DNA of 64,000 nt from Streptomyces violaceorubidus (GTDB taxonomy: Bacteria > Actinomycetota > Actinomycetes > Streptomycetales > Streptomycetaceae): the NCBI RefSeq assembly GCF_000717995.1, contig NZ_JODM01000004.1, positions 1-64,000 on the forward strand, in the 5' to 3' direction. Numbering within the stretch: the stretch's first letter is position 1; every line of letters begins with the position of its first letter. The notes below the pieces were generated by a model, which was not told the DNA's origin, searched no databases, and worked only from the letters and a program-made list of their open reading frames with translations. Below, piece by piece: positions 33,471 through 41,507 of this stretch. Both the position numbers and the translations under genes were made by a program.

Positions 33471-34235
33471 TCACGTCCCCTGGCTGGTGGGCAGCGGGGC
33501 GGCCGGCCGGACCGCGGTGAAGTCCTGGAGCTGAAGGCGAGTGGCGGAGAGCAGCAGCAGCCACTCGTCGCAACCCTGCCACGGAGAGAGATCGCCGCCG
33601 CCTCCGCGCACCACCCGCGGCCCGTCCCCGGTGCGAGGGCGTGCGTCCGCGGGTGCGTTCGTGAAACGGGGGATCCACACGTCGGCGCAGATCTCGTTCG
33701 CCGATCCCATCGCCGCAAGCCCGAAGGCGTTCTCGGCGGCGGCGGTGCGGTCCTCGTCGGCGAAGTCGTCGAGGACCTGGTCCTCCTCCGGCCTCCCGTC
33801 CCCCCGGAAGGTCAGCGTGGTCGTCCCCGCCCGGGCGGCATACTCCCACTCCGCCTCACTGGGCAGCCGGAAGGGCAACGCTCCGAGCAGATCGTCCAGG
33901 TCGCCCTCGATCCGGGCCGTGCCCGCATCCGACTCGGCGAAGCCGTCCTCGTACTCGGGCAGCCAGTGCCGTACCTGCGCCACCGTGAGCGGATGCCGTG
34001 CGATCAGGAACGGCTCGACCCGCACGGTCCGCACCGGCCGGGCCTGGTCGGCGCCGTTGAAGAACGCGTCGAGGTCGTCATCGGCGCCGTCGGTCCGCTC
34101 GATGGCACGCACCGCGTCCAACTCCGCGTCGGACAGGCCCATCCGGAACGTCCCACCGGGAACGCTCCGGAAGACCACTCCGGAGGGAGTGTGTCGCCAG
34201 GCCGGTCGGCCGGCCACTGTTTCTCGAGCCCACAT
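33471..34235 (-). CDS. FGE/SUMF1-domain protein
   Basis: The 254-aa protein has VFRSVPGGTFRMGLSD, then VRTVRVEPFLIARHPLTVAQVRHW and RLPSEAEWEYAARAG, the signature of the formylglycine-generating-enzyme-like fold. The C-terminal part (GSANEICADVWIPRFT, then RVVRGGGGDLSPW) departs from catalytic FGE, and the paired active-site cysteines are not evident. It may therefore be a non-catalytic C-type-lectin-like member. The ATG at 34235 is preferred; the frame above it runs into a decayed tRNA-Gly repeat. Confidence 0.75.
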   Translation of the reverse strand: MWARETVAGRPAWRHTPSGVVFRSVPGGTFRMGLSDAELDAVRAIERTDGADDDLDAFFNGADQARPVRTVRVEPFLIARHPLTVAQVRHWLPEYEDGFAESDAGTARIEGDLDDLLGALPFRLPSEAEWEYAARAGTTTLTFRGDGRPEEDQVLDDFADEDRTAAAENAFGLAAMGSANEICADVWIPRFTNAPADARPRTGDGPRVVRGGGGDLSPWQGCDEWLLLLSATRLQLQDFTAVRPAAPLPTSQGT

Positions 34236-34286
34236 GGCGCCGGACGCTAGCAGCAGCGGGGCCCCTCGGCCGAAGGAGGGGATCCG

Positions 34287-34335
34287 GAGCGCGAGTTCGG
34301 TTCTCGTCTCCCGCTCCATGCGGAAGGCCCAGGTC
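34287..34335. repeat. Degenerate tRNA-Gly 3' end plus downstream flank
   Basis: 45 of 49 bases match 26283-26331, covering the T-arm, acceptor strand, CCA and a following ggcccaggtc. The shared flank beyond the CCA shows that both are copies of the same former tRNA 3' junction. It is probably the outermost attachment scar of stacked insertions. Confidence 0.75.
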
Positions 34336-34358
34336 GACCTGAGCTTGCCGGTGCCCGG

Positions 34359-34640
34359 CTACCGGGGCCGGTCGCCGCCGAAGACCTCCTCGACGAGTCG
34401 CCGGGTCGCCTTCTGGAAGGCGGCTGCCATGGACATCGTCGTGTCGTCGACGTAGTGCAGTGCGGCGGTCAGGGTCCTGGCGCCGTCGGGTGTGCTGTGC
34501 ATCAGTGCCGCGTGGCCCGCCATGCCGTCGTTGTGGGTGATGACGGTGCCGCCGCCTTCGCCCGCCTGCTGTACGAACACCCCGAGGCCGTAGCCGGCCT
34601 TGGGATGCGGCTCGCACATCTCGGCCAGCAGCGCGGGCGG
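34359..34640 (-). pseudogene. C-terminal fragment of a beta-lactamase-family serine hydrolase
   Basis: The frame reads PALLAEMCEPHPKAGYGLG, then VFVQQAGEGGGTVITHNDGMAGHAALM, ending VEEVFGGDRPR. The HNDG segment corresponds to the third active-site motif region (H-x-G) of serine hydrolases of the D-Ala-D-Ala carboxypeptidase type. The N-terminal two-thirds, with the SxxK site, is missing. The break at about 34640 runs straight into the neighbouring regulator gene. Confidence 0.7.
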
Positions 34641-34648
34641 TCGGGGAG

Positions 34649-35101
34649 TTGTTCACCACGGTCTTCATGCAATCGGGCCTGCCCAGGATGACGGCCCGGG
34701 TGCTGGCCGGCCTCTACACCACCGACGCCGGCAGTCTCACCGCCTCCGAGCTCGCCGAGGGCCTCGGGATCAGCCCGGCGTCCGTCTCCAAGGCGGTCGC
34801 GTTCCTGGAGGGCCAGGGCCTCATCCGCCGGGAACGCGACGAACGCCGCCGGGAGCGTTACGTCGTCGACGACGACGTCATGTACCAGTCGATGATGGCC
34901 AGCGCCCGCGCCACCGCCCACCTCGGCGAGGTCGCCCGGCAGGGCGTCGGCATCCTCGGCCCCGGCACCCCGGCCGCCGCCCGCCTGGAGAACATCGCCC
35001 GCTTCGTCGACTTCGTCTCCGAGAGCATCGCCCGCGCCGCGGACCAGGCCCGCGAGATCCTCCACACGCACCCCGGAACGACCTCGGACGGCAGTGCCTG
35101 A
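34649..35101 (+). CDS. MarR/GbsR-like transcriptional regulator, probably 5'-truncated
   Basis: Up to 150 aa. The winged helix is clear: LPRMTARVLAGLYTTDAGS, LTASELAEGLGISPASVSKA, RRERDERRRERYVVDDDV. A helical dimerisation end follows. Homologues begin about 20 residues earlier with a helix leading into SGLPRM; here the frame starts only at a TTG (34649) or ATG (34667), neither with a spaced ribosome site, and abuts the hydrolase fragment. Expression in its present state is doubtful. Confidence 0.65.
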   Translation: MFTTVFMQSGLPRMTARVLAGLYTTDAGSLTASELAEGLGISPASVSKAVAFLEGQGLIRRERDERRRERYVVDDDVMYQSMMASARATAHLGEVARQGVGILGPGTPAAARLENIARFVDFVSESIARAADQAREILHTHPGTTSDGSA

Positions 35102-35137
35102 CCCGCGCCGGGCGGGCGAGGGAGAGAGAAGCGGTTG

Positions 35138-37396
35138 TCAGCCGGCGGCCTTGAAGCCGCGCAGGCGCAGGCTGTTGCCGACGACGAAGACGGAGGAGAA
35201 GGCCATGGCGGCTCCGGCGATCATCGGGTTGAGGAGTCCGGCGGCGGCCAGGGGCAGGGCGGCGATGTTGTAGGCGAAGGCCCAGAAGAGGTTGGACTTG
35301 ATGGTGCCGAGCGTCTTGCGGGCGAGGCGGATGGCGTCGGCGGCGGCGCGCAGGTCGCCGCGGACGAGGGTGAGGTCGCCCGCCTCGATGGCGGCGTCGG
35401 TGCCGGTGCCCATGGCGAGCCCCAGGTCGGCCTGGGCGAGGGCGGCGGCGTCGTTGACCCCGTCGCCCGCCATCGCCACCGCACGTCCCTCGCCCTGGAG
35501 GCGCTTGACGACGGCGACCTTGTCCTCGGGCATGACCTCGGCGATCACGTGCTCGGGAGCGATGCCGACCTGAGCCGCCACCGCCTCGGCGACGGCCCGG
35601 TTGTCACCGGTGAGGAGGATCGGGGTCAGCCCCAGGGCGCGCAGCCGACCGATGGCTTCGGCGCTGGTCTCCTTGACGGCGTCGGCGACCTCCAGGACGG
35701 CCCGCGCCTCGCCGTCCCAGGCGACCGCGATCGCGGTGCGTCCCGCCGCCTCCGCTTCGGCCCTGGCGCGTGCCAGGTCGGCGGGCAGCTCCATGGCCCA
35801 CTCGGCGAGGAGCTTCTCGCGGCCCACGAGGACGGCATGCCCCTCGACGACGCCCTGCACGCCGAGACCGGGGACGTTGGCGAAGTCCTCCGGGACGGGC
35901 AGGGTGCCCGTGCGCTCGGCCGCCCCGGCAGCCACCGCCCGCGCGATCGGGTGCTCGGAGGCGTGCTCCAGGGCGCCGGCCAGGCGCAGTACGTCCCTCT
36001 CCCCGGTGCCCTGCGCCGTGTGTACGGCGAGCAGGGTCATGCGGCCGGTGGTGACGGTGCCGGTCTTGTCCAGGACGATGGTGTCGGCCTTGCGGGTGGA
36101 CTCCAGGACCTCGGGCCCCTTGATGAGGATGCCGAGCTGGGCGCCGCGCCCGGTGCCGACCATGAGCGCGGTCGGGGTGGCCAGCCCCAGGGCGCAGGGG
36201 CAGGCGATGATCAGGACGGCCACGGCGGCGGTGAACGCGGCGGTCAGCCCGGAGCCGTTGCCGATCCAGAAGCCGAGGGTGGCCAGCGCGAGGGCGATCA
36301 CGACCGGGACGAAGACGCCGGAGATGCGGTCGGCGAGCCGCTGGGCGGCCGCCTTGCCGTTCTGCGCGTCCTCCACCAGCTTCGCCATCCGCGCCAGCTG
36401 GGTGTCCGCGCCGACCCGCGTCGCCTCGACCACGAGCCGGCCGCCCGCGTTCACGGTCGCACCGGTGACCACGTCGCCCACGCCGACCTCGGCCGGCACC
36501 GACTCGCCGGTGAGCATCGACGCGTCGACCGCGGAGGTGCCCTCGACGACCGTGCCGTCGGTCGCGATCTTCTCGCCCGGGCGGACCAGGAAACGGTCGC
36601 CGACCCCCAGCTCGCCCACCGGGATCCGCGCCTCACGGCCGTCGCGCAGGACCGTGACGTGCTGGGCGCCCAGTTCCATCAGGGCCTTCAGCGCGGCACC
36701 GGCCTTGCGCCTGGAACGGGCCTCGAAGTAGCGCCCGGCGAGGAGGAAGGCGGTCACCCCGGCGGCGGCCTCCAGGTAGATGTTCCCGGCGCCGTCGCTG
36801 CGGGCGATGGTCAGTTCGAAGGGGTGGGTCATGCCGGGCGTGCCCGCCGTGCCGAGGAACAGCGCCCACAGCGACCACAGGAACGCCGCCGACGTGCCGA
36901 CCGAGATCAGGGTGTCCATGGTGGCCGCGCCGTGCCGGGCGTTGGTGAACGCGGCCTTGTGGAAGGGCCAGGCCGCGTACGTCACCACGGGCGCCGCCAG
37001 GGTCAGCGACAGCCACTGCCAGTACGCGAACTGGAGCGCCGGCACCATCGCCATCGCGATCACCGGGACGGCCAGCACCACGGCCGTGACCAGCCGTTCC
37101 CGCAGCGGCCGCAACGCGTCGACGGCCTCGGCGCTCTCCGGGCCGGACTCCGAGCCGGTGCGCACCGGCTCGGGCTCGCGGGCCGTGTAACCGGTCGCCT
37201 CGACCGTGGCGATCAGCTCGGGGACGGACACGTCGCCGGCATAGCTGACCTTCGCCTTCTCGGTGGCGTAGTTGACGGTCGCGGTGACCCCCTCCATCCG
37301 GTTCAGCTTCCTCTCGATCCGGGCGGCACACGAAGCGCAGGTCATGCCGCCGATGGCGAGTTCCACCTCGGTGGTGTCGGGGACGGTGGTGTCCAT
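35138..37396 (-). CDS. copA: Copper-transporting P1B-type ATPase
   Basis: The 752-aa pump starts at ATG 37396, 5 nt after GAGGAG. The N-terminal heavy-metal domain has [10 protein letters not shown] (residues ~18-27). Then come the transmembrane CPC motif [13 protein letters not shown], phosphorylation loop [12 protein letters not shown], the HP motif [11 protein letters not shown], and nucleotide-binding/hinge [10 protein letters not shown]. It exports Cu+ from the cytoplasm using ATP. It is in line with copZ upstream, and both lie behind CsoR-type palindromes. Confidence 0.95.
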   Translation of the reverse strand: MDTTVPDTTEVELAIGGMTCASCAARIERKLNRMEGVTATVNYATEKAKVSYAGDVSVPELIATVEATGYTAREPEPVRTGSESGPESAEAVDALRPLRERLVTAVVLAVPVIAMAMVPALQFAYWQWLSLTLAAPVVTYAAWPFHKAAFTNARHGAATMDTLISVGTSAAFLWSLWALFLGTAGTPGMTHPFELTIARSDGAGNIYLEAAAGVTAFLLAGRYFEARSRRKAGAALKALMELGAQHVTVLRDGREARIPVGELGVGDRFLVRPGEKIATDGTVVEGTSAVDASMLTGESVPAEVGVGDVVTGATVNAGGRLVVEATRVGADTQLARMAKLVEDAQNGKAAAQRLADRISGVFVPVVIALALATLGFWIGNGSGLTAAFTAAVAVLIIACPCALGLATPTALMVGTGRGAQLGILIKGPEVLESTRKADTIVLDKTGTVTTGRMTLLAVHTAQGTGERDVLRLAGALEHASEHPIARAVAAGAAERTGTLPVPEDFANVPGLGVQGVVEGHAVLVGREKLLAEWAMELPADLARARAEAEAAGRTAIAVAWDGEARAVLEVADAVKETSAEAIGRLRALGLTPILLTGDNRAVAEAVAAQVGIAPEHVIAEVMPEDKVAVVKRLQGEGRAVAMAGDGVNDAAALAQADLGLAMGTGTDAAIEAGDLTLVRGDLRAAADAIRLARKTLGTIKSNLFWAFAYNIAALPLAAAGLLNPMIAGAAMAFSSVFVVGNSLRLRGFKAAG

Positions 37397-37480
37397 CACT
37401 ACTCCTCGTGCGGCTCGGGTGGGGCGAACGGGGGAAAGGGGGCCGGGCCCCTGGGGCGGGCCCGGCCGGTCGCGGGACCG

Positions 37481-37777
37481 TCAGGCGGCGCGGCCGGTGA
37501 GCTCGTAGCCGGCGTCGTCGACGACCTCGGCCAGCAGTGCGTCGTCGGGCCGGTCCGCCGTGGTGACCGCGACCCGGCCGGTCTCCAGGTCGACGTCGAC
37601 CGCCAGGACGCCGTCGAGGGCGCCGATCTCCCGGGTGAGCGTGGCCTCGCAGTGCCCGCAGGTCATCCCGGAGACCTCGTAGACGGTGGTGACCCCCGCG
37701 GTCGCGGTGCCGGTGGCGGTGCGCGGGCCGGTGGCGGCGCCGGTGGAGCAGCTGCCGTCAGGGGTGCAGCAGGACAT
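37481..37777 (-). CDS. copZ: Copper chaperone (CopZ-like, HMA domain)
   Basis: The 98-aa protein has a Cys-rich N-terminus (MSCCTPDGSCSTG) that may give an extra metal site, then an HMA domain with VYEVSGMTCGHCEATLTREI and ALDGVLAVDVDLETGRV. It carries Cu+ to CopA. ATG 37777 follows GGAGGAAACC. The leader contains three near-repeats of catggttcctc, of unknown purpose. Confidence 0.93.
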   Translation of the reverse strand: MSCCTPDGSCSTGAATGPRTATGTATAGVTTVYEVSGMTCGHCEATLTREIGALDGVLAVDVDLETGRVAVTTADRPDDALLAEVVDDAGYELTGRAA

Positions 37778-37840
37778 GGTTTCCTCCATGGTTCCTCCAT
37801 GGTGTTCGTCCATGGTGTCGTCCAGGACGAGGGGCGGACG

Positions 37841-37942
37841 GGTACCCCCAGGGGGTAGCCGCTGATGTCTCAGGTATACCCCCCTGGGGTATATTTGGCA
37901 AACCTCTCGCCGGGTCGGTTGCGGATACCCCCCAGGGGTATA
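37841..37942. promoter_or_regulatory. Three CsoR-type copper operator palindromes
   Basis: The sites are taccccc-agggggta (37843-37857), gtataccccc-ctggggtatat (37874-37894) and atacccccc-aggggtat (37925-37942). They have the G/C-run palindrome flanked by ta/at that CsoR repressors bind. All three lie between the divergent copZ-copA and exported-protein genes, so copper should induce both directions. No csoR gene is in this window. Confidence 0.85.
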
Positions 37943-37993
37943 GAGTCGAGACAGTTCGACAGATGCGGCAACGCCGACCCGAGAGGACACGCC

Positions 37994-38998
37994 ATGAACA
38001 CCGGCGCAAAGATCACCGCCTTCGCCGCCGCGCTCGCGGCCACCTTCGGCACCGCCTACGGCGTCGGTACGGCGGTCGACCCCGCCGCCCCGGAGCGGAG
38101 CTCAGCGGCCCACTCGGAGCACGAGAACCCGGCCCCCTCCGGCCACGGCGGACACCCGGACGCGACCCCCGCGGGCCTGCAGATCACCGAGGCGGGACAC
38201 ACCCTGGACCTCAAGACACCGCGCGTGACCGCGGGCGAGAAGACCGAAGTCCGCTTCGCCGTCCGCGACCGGGACGGACGGCAGGTGACGTCCTACCGGC
38301 GCGAGCACGGCAAGGAACTGCACCTCGTCCTCGTCTCCCGCGACCTGGCCACCTACCGCCACCTGCACCCCACGCGCGCCGCCGACGGCACCTGGAGCAC
38401 CCCCGTCGACCTGCCCACCGCCGGCACCTACCGCGTCTTCGCCGACTTCACCCCGGACACCGAGAACGCCACCGACCTCACCCTGGGCGCGGACCTCGCC
38501 GTCTCCGGCACGTACAAGGCACCGGCCCCGCCCAAGCCCTCCGCCACCACCACGGTCGACGGCTACACCGTCACCCTCAACGGCGACCTGCGTCCCGGCG
38601 AAGCCTCCGCCCTGACCCTCGACGTCAGCCGCGCCGGCCGCCCGGTCACCGACCTGGAGCCCTACCTCGGCGCCTACGGCCACCTGGTCGCGCTGCGCTC
38701 CGGCGACCTCGCCTACCTCCACGTCCACCCGAACGGCGAACCCGGCGACGGCACCACCGAGCCCGGCCCCGGCATCTCCTTCACCGCCACCGCGCCCAGC
38801 GACGGGACGTACCGCCTCTTCCTCGACTTCCAGCACCGGGGCACCGTCCGCACCGCGGCCTTCACCGTCCGCACCGGGCCGAAGGCGGCCGCCGAAACGC
38901 CGAAGCCGACGACCACCGGAGAGACCGGCGGGGAGACCGGCGGGGAGACCGGCGGGGAGACCACCGGAGAGCACGGCGACGGCGACCACCGGCACTGA
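37994..38998 (+). CDS. Exported His-rich protein of the copper locus
   Basis: The 334-aa protein starts with a signal/anchor sequence (MNTGAKITAFAAALAATFGTAYGVG). It is rich in histidine (SEHENPAPSGHGGH; YRHLHP; YLHVHPNGEPGDG; terminal DHRH) and has several Ig-like beta segments. Homologues beside copper genes are thought to bind copper outside the membrane; this is inferred from context and histidines. The C-terminus holds a short ETGG repeat. Start: ATG 37994 after GAGAGG; earlier in-frame codons lie inside operator palindromes. Confidence 0.8.
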   Translation: MNTGAKITAFAAALAATFGTAYGVGTAVDPAAPERSSAAHSEHENPAPSGHGGHPDATPAGLQITEAGHTLDLKTPRVTAGEKTEVRFAVRDRDGRQVTSYRREHGKELHLVLVSRDLATYRHLHPTRAADGTWSTPVDLPTAGTYRVFADFTPDTENATDLTLGADLAVSGTYKAPAPPKPSATTTVDGYTVTLNGDLRPGEASALTLDVSRAGRPVTDLEPYLGAYGHLVALRSGDLAYLHVHPNGEPGDGTTEPGPGISFTATAPSDGTYRLFLDFQHRGTVRTAAFTVRTGPKAAAETPKPTTTGETGGETGGETGGETTGEHGDGDHRH

Positions 38999-39121
38999 TC
39001 CCACCCGGGCGCATCACCTGCCCGAAGAACTCGCGTGCCGCTGTCTATCCCGTCGCCTCCCGTTCGACATCTTGATGTAGGACGCATCGCCCGGAGCCCA
39101 CAGGACCTGATGAGGGAACAC

Positions 39122-39769
39122 ATGGATCAGCTGCTGCGAGTACAGAACTTCACCGTGTCGAGCGATGGCATCGCCGCGGGCGAGGACCAGAGTCTGGAGC
39201 GGCCCTTCGGCCACGCCGTCGATCCGGCACGGCTCATGTCCTGGGCCGGCGCCACGGCGAGCTGGCCCAACCGCACCGAGCCAGGGGGGAGCCGGGGCCT
39301 CGACGACTACTTCACCCGGGACTTCAGCCACAACATCGGCGCCGAGATCATGGGCCGCAACAAGTTCGGGCCCCAGCGCGGCCCGTGGCAGGACCACGAG
39401 TGGCAGGGCTGGTGGGGCGACGAGCCGCCGTTCCGCACGCCGGTGTTCGTCCTGACCCACCACACGCGTCCCTCGTTCACGCTCTCCGACACCACGTTCC
39501 ACTTCGTGGACGGCGAGCCCGCCACCGTGCTCGCCCAGGCCCGGGAGGCCGCGCAGGGCAAGGACGTACGGCTCGGCGGCGGCGTGACCACCGTCCGGGA
39601 GTTCCTGGACGCCGACCTGGTCGACACCCTGCACGTGGTCGTCGCGCCGGTGGAGCTCGGAACCGGGCTGCGCCTGTGGGACTCGTCCGACGAGCTGCTG
39701 GACCGGTTCCACAGGGAGGTCGTGCCCAGCCCGAGCGGTGTGACGCACCACCTCTTCTGGCGCAGGTGA
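39122..39769 (+). CDS. RibD C-terminal/dihydrofolate-reductase-like protein
   Basis: The 215-aa protein starts MDQLLRVQNFTVSSDGIAAG. It contains NKFGPQRG, PVFVLTHHTRPSF and the glycine-rich nucleotide loop VRLGGGVTTVREFLDADLVD, then LHVVVAPVELGTGLRLW, the pattern of small DHFR/RibD-like reductases. It probably reduces a pterin or flavin-type substrate with NADPH; the physiological substrate is unknown. ATG 39122 follows GAGGGA. Confidence 0.85.
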   Translation: MDQLLRVQNFTVSSDGIAAGEDQSLERPFGHAVDPARLMSWAGATASWPNRTEPGGSRGLDDYFTRDFSHNIGAEIMGRNKFGPQRGPWQDHEWQGWWGDEPPFRTPVFVLTHHTRPSFTLSDTTFHFVDGEPATVLAQAREAAQGKDVRLGGGVTTVREFLDADLVDTLHVVVAPVELGTGLRLWDSSDELLDRFHREVVPSPSGVTHHLFWRR

Positions 39770-40083
39770 CGAGCGGGCCCCGCCCGGTGTCACCCCGCGC
39801 GTATGACGGCCGCCGCGGAAGGGAGCGTCCGTCCCTCGCGCGCGGCCCCTGTGGGGCTCCGTCGCACCCGGCGCGGCCGGGGCCGTGCCGGCCCGCATCG
39901 TCCACGCGCTGGGTGCCGCGAGGACGTCCGCGGACGCCGCGCCCTCGGGGGCCTGACGGCGGCTCGGGCGGGGCGCGTGGGATTGCCGGGCCCCGACGGG
40001 GAGCGGCCCCGAGTCCGTGCCCGGAAGACCCGCTCACGTCGGGCGGAGCGGATGCCTGGGCCCCGTCAGGAAGGAGCCGTGCC
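39770..40083. other. Intergenic region, nothing recognised
   Basis: Frames through this 314-bp stretch are shadows of GC-rich DNA. A ribosome site (GGAAGGAG) for the following gene lies at its end. No other feature was seen. Confidence 0.4.
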
Positions 40084-40608
40084 ATGGCTGTTCGGCTGGA
40101 CACGGACGGCTGGTCGCTCCTCGCGGCCGGGGTCACCGTCCTCTACGCGGCGGCGACGCACTGGTGCATGCCGACTCCCACCGCGAGGCTGCACGCGTTC
40201 GCCGCCCCGCTGGCCGGCTGGGTGTTCCTGCTGCCCAGCGCCATGGTGAAGGGCTACTCCGTCGAGCGCACCCTCTACCTCTACAGCGGCGTGCTGCTCA
40301 CGATCCTCGTGGTCCTGGTGCCGACCGCCAGGAGGGCCGCGGCGGACATCAAGGAGCAGGAGGACAAGCCCTGGGACAAGGTGCCCCTCAACACCTTCTC
40401 CCCGTACTGGATGATCGGTTCCGGGACGGCCTGCACAGCCCTGGGGGCGTACCTCTGGCCGCACCTCGGCGCCGCCTGGGAAGCGGGGCGGCGTCACAGG
40501 TGGCGGCGGCGAGTCGTCCCCGAACTCCCCCGAGTCGTCCCCGAACTCCCCCGGGTTGTCCCCGAACTCCCCCGGGTTGTCCCCGAACTCCCCCGGGTTT
40601 GTCCGTGA
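40084..40608 (+). CDS. Small membrane protein with C-terminal VVPELPR repeats
   Basis: The 174-aa protein has about four transmembrane segments in its first 125 residues (WSLLAAGVTVLYAAATHWC, LAGWVFLLPSAMVKGYSV, LYSGVLLTILVVLVP, MIGSGTACTALGAYLW). The conserved-looking part ends near AAWEAGRRHRWRRR. The tail is then four copies of VVPELPR, made by a 21-bp tandem repeat in the DNA. The original C-terminus was probably shorter and extended by repeat growth. No family recognised. Confidence 0.7.
   Translation: MAVRLDTDGWSLLAAGVTVLYAAATHWCMPTPTARLHAFAAPLAGWVFLLPSAMVKGYSVERTLYLYSGVLLTILVVLVPTARRAAADIKEQEDKPWDKVPLNTFSPYWMIGSGTACTALGAYLWPHLGAAWEAGRRHRWRRRVVPELPRVVPELPRVVPELPRVVPELPRVCP
40510..40593. 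repeat. 21-bp tandem repeat, four copies
   Basis: Units are cgagtcgtccccgaactcc-cc twice (40510-40530, 40531-40551), then two units with cgggttgt in place of cgagtcgt (40552-40572, 40573-40593). A partial fifth unit follows. The period of 21 keeps the reading frame and encodes VVPELPR each time. Confidence 0.9.
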
Positions 40609-40717
40609 TCCGTAACGGACGGATCCCCGCGGAGCCCTCCCCCGTCCTGTCATGTGGTCCCCGACGTGATCGCGGACCGGCGGCGGCGAGGAACTACGCG
40701 AAGGCGGGGCGGCGGAC

Positions 40718-41494
40718 ATGGCGCGACACGGTGGCGGGCGGGGCTGGTACGGCAAGGTCGTCGGGGCGGCGCTCGGTGTGACGATGCTCGCCGTCGGCGC
40801 CTCGGTGTGGACCGCGCAGGCCGACTCCGTCGGCGTCGGCGCGACGCCCGGGCCGTCCGCGTCGGCCACGCCGGGCAACGACACCAAGCCGGTCGACGCC
40901 GGCATCGTGCACGCCTCGGACGCGGGACCGCGCGGCGTGAACATCACCATCGACGACGGCCCCGACCCGGCGTGGACGCCCCAGGTGCTCGACCTGCTGG
41001 AGGAGTACGGGGCGAAGGCCACCTTCTGCATGACGGGCGTTCAGGCCGAGGCCCACCCGGACCTCGTGAAGGACGTCGTCGCCGCCGGGCACCGGCTGTG
41101 CGACCACTCGGTGTCGCACGACACCGCCATGGACAAGAAGTCCGAGGCCTACCAGTCCAAGGAGATCCTCGACGCCGAGCGCATGATCACCGAGGCGTCC
41201 GGGGGCGTCCGCCCGATGTACTACCGGGCGCCCGGCGGGGCGTTCACCCCCTACAGCCGCAGGCTCGCCGCCTCCCACGGCATGCGCCCGCTGGGCTGGA
41301 ACGTGGACACCAAGGATTTCGAGCGGCCCGGCACGGAGGCCATCGTCACCACCGTCCAGCGGGAGCTGGCCAATGGTCCGACGATCCTCTTCCACGACGC
41401 CGGGGGCGACCGCACCCAGACCGTCGAGGCCCTGCGGCAGGTCCTGCCCTGGCTGAAGGAGCAGGGCCACACCTTCGGGTTCCCGGTGCGCTGA
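40718..41494 (+). CDS. Secreted polysaccharide deacetylase (NodB family)
   Basis: The 258-aa protein has a signal peptide (KVVGAALGVTMLAVGASVWTAQA) and a NodB homology domain. Metal-binding and catalytic motifs are NITIDDGPDPAWTP (first Asp pair), HSVSHDTAMD (His pair), YYRAPGGAF (Arg), GWNVDTKDF and ILFHDAGGDR (His). It should remove N- or O-acetyl groups from peptidoglycan, chitin-like or other extracellular glycans. Monocistronic and followed 14 nt later by a convergent gene. Confidence 0.9.
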   Translation: MARHGGGRGWYGKVVGAALGVTMLAVGASVWTAQADSVGVGATPGPSASATPGNDTKPVDAGIVHASDAGPRGVNITIDDGPDPAWTPQVLDLLEEYGAKATFCMTGVQAEAHPDLVKDVVAAGHRLCDHSVSHDTAMDKKSEAYQSKEILDAERMITEASGGVRPMYYRAPGGAFTPYSRRLAASHGMRPLGWNVDTKDFERPGTEAIVTTVQRELANGPTILFHDAGGDRTQTVEALRQVLPWLKEQGHTFGFPVR

Positions 41495-41507
41495 GCGCGG
41501 CGTTCGC

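Noticed and set aside
35135..37858. A 907-codon frame antisense to copA
   Set aside because: It is a shadow of copA, which has all P-type ATPase motifs on the other strand.
40510..40593. Regular short repeats considered as a CRISPR array
   Set aside because: Units are contiguous with no spacers, keep the reading frame and encode VVPELPR; no cas gene is nearby. No CRISPR array was seen anywhere in the window.
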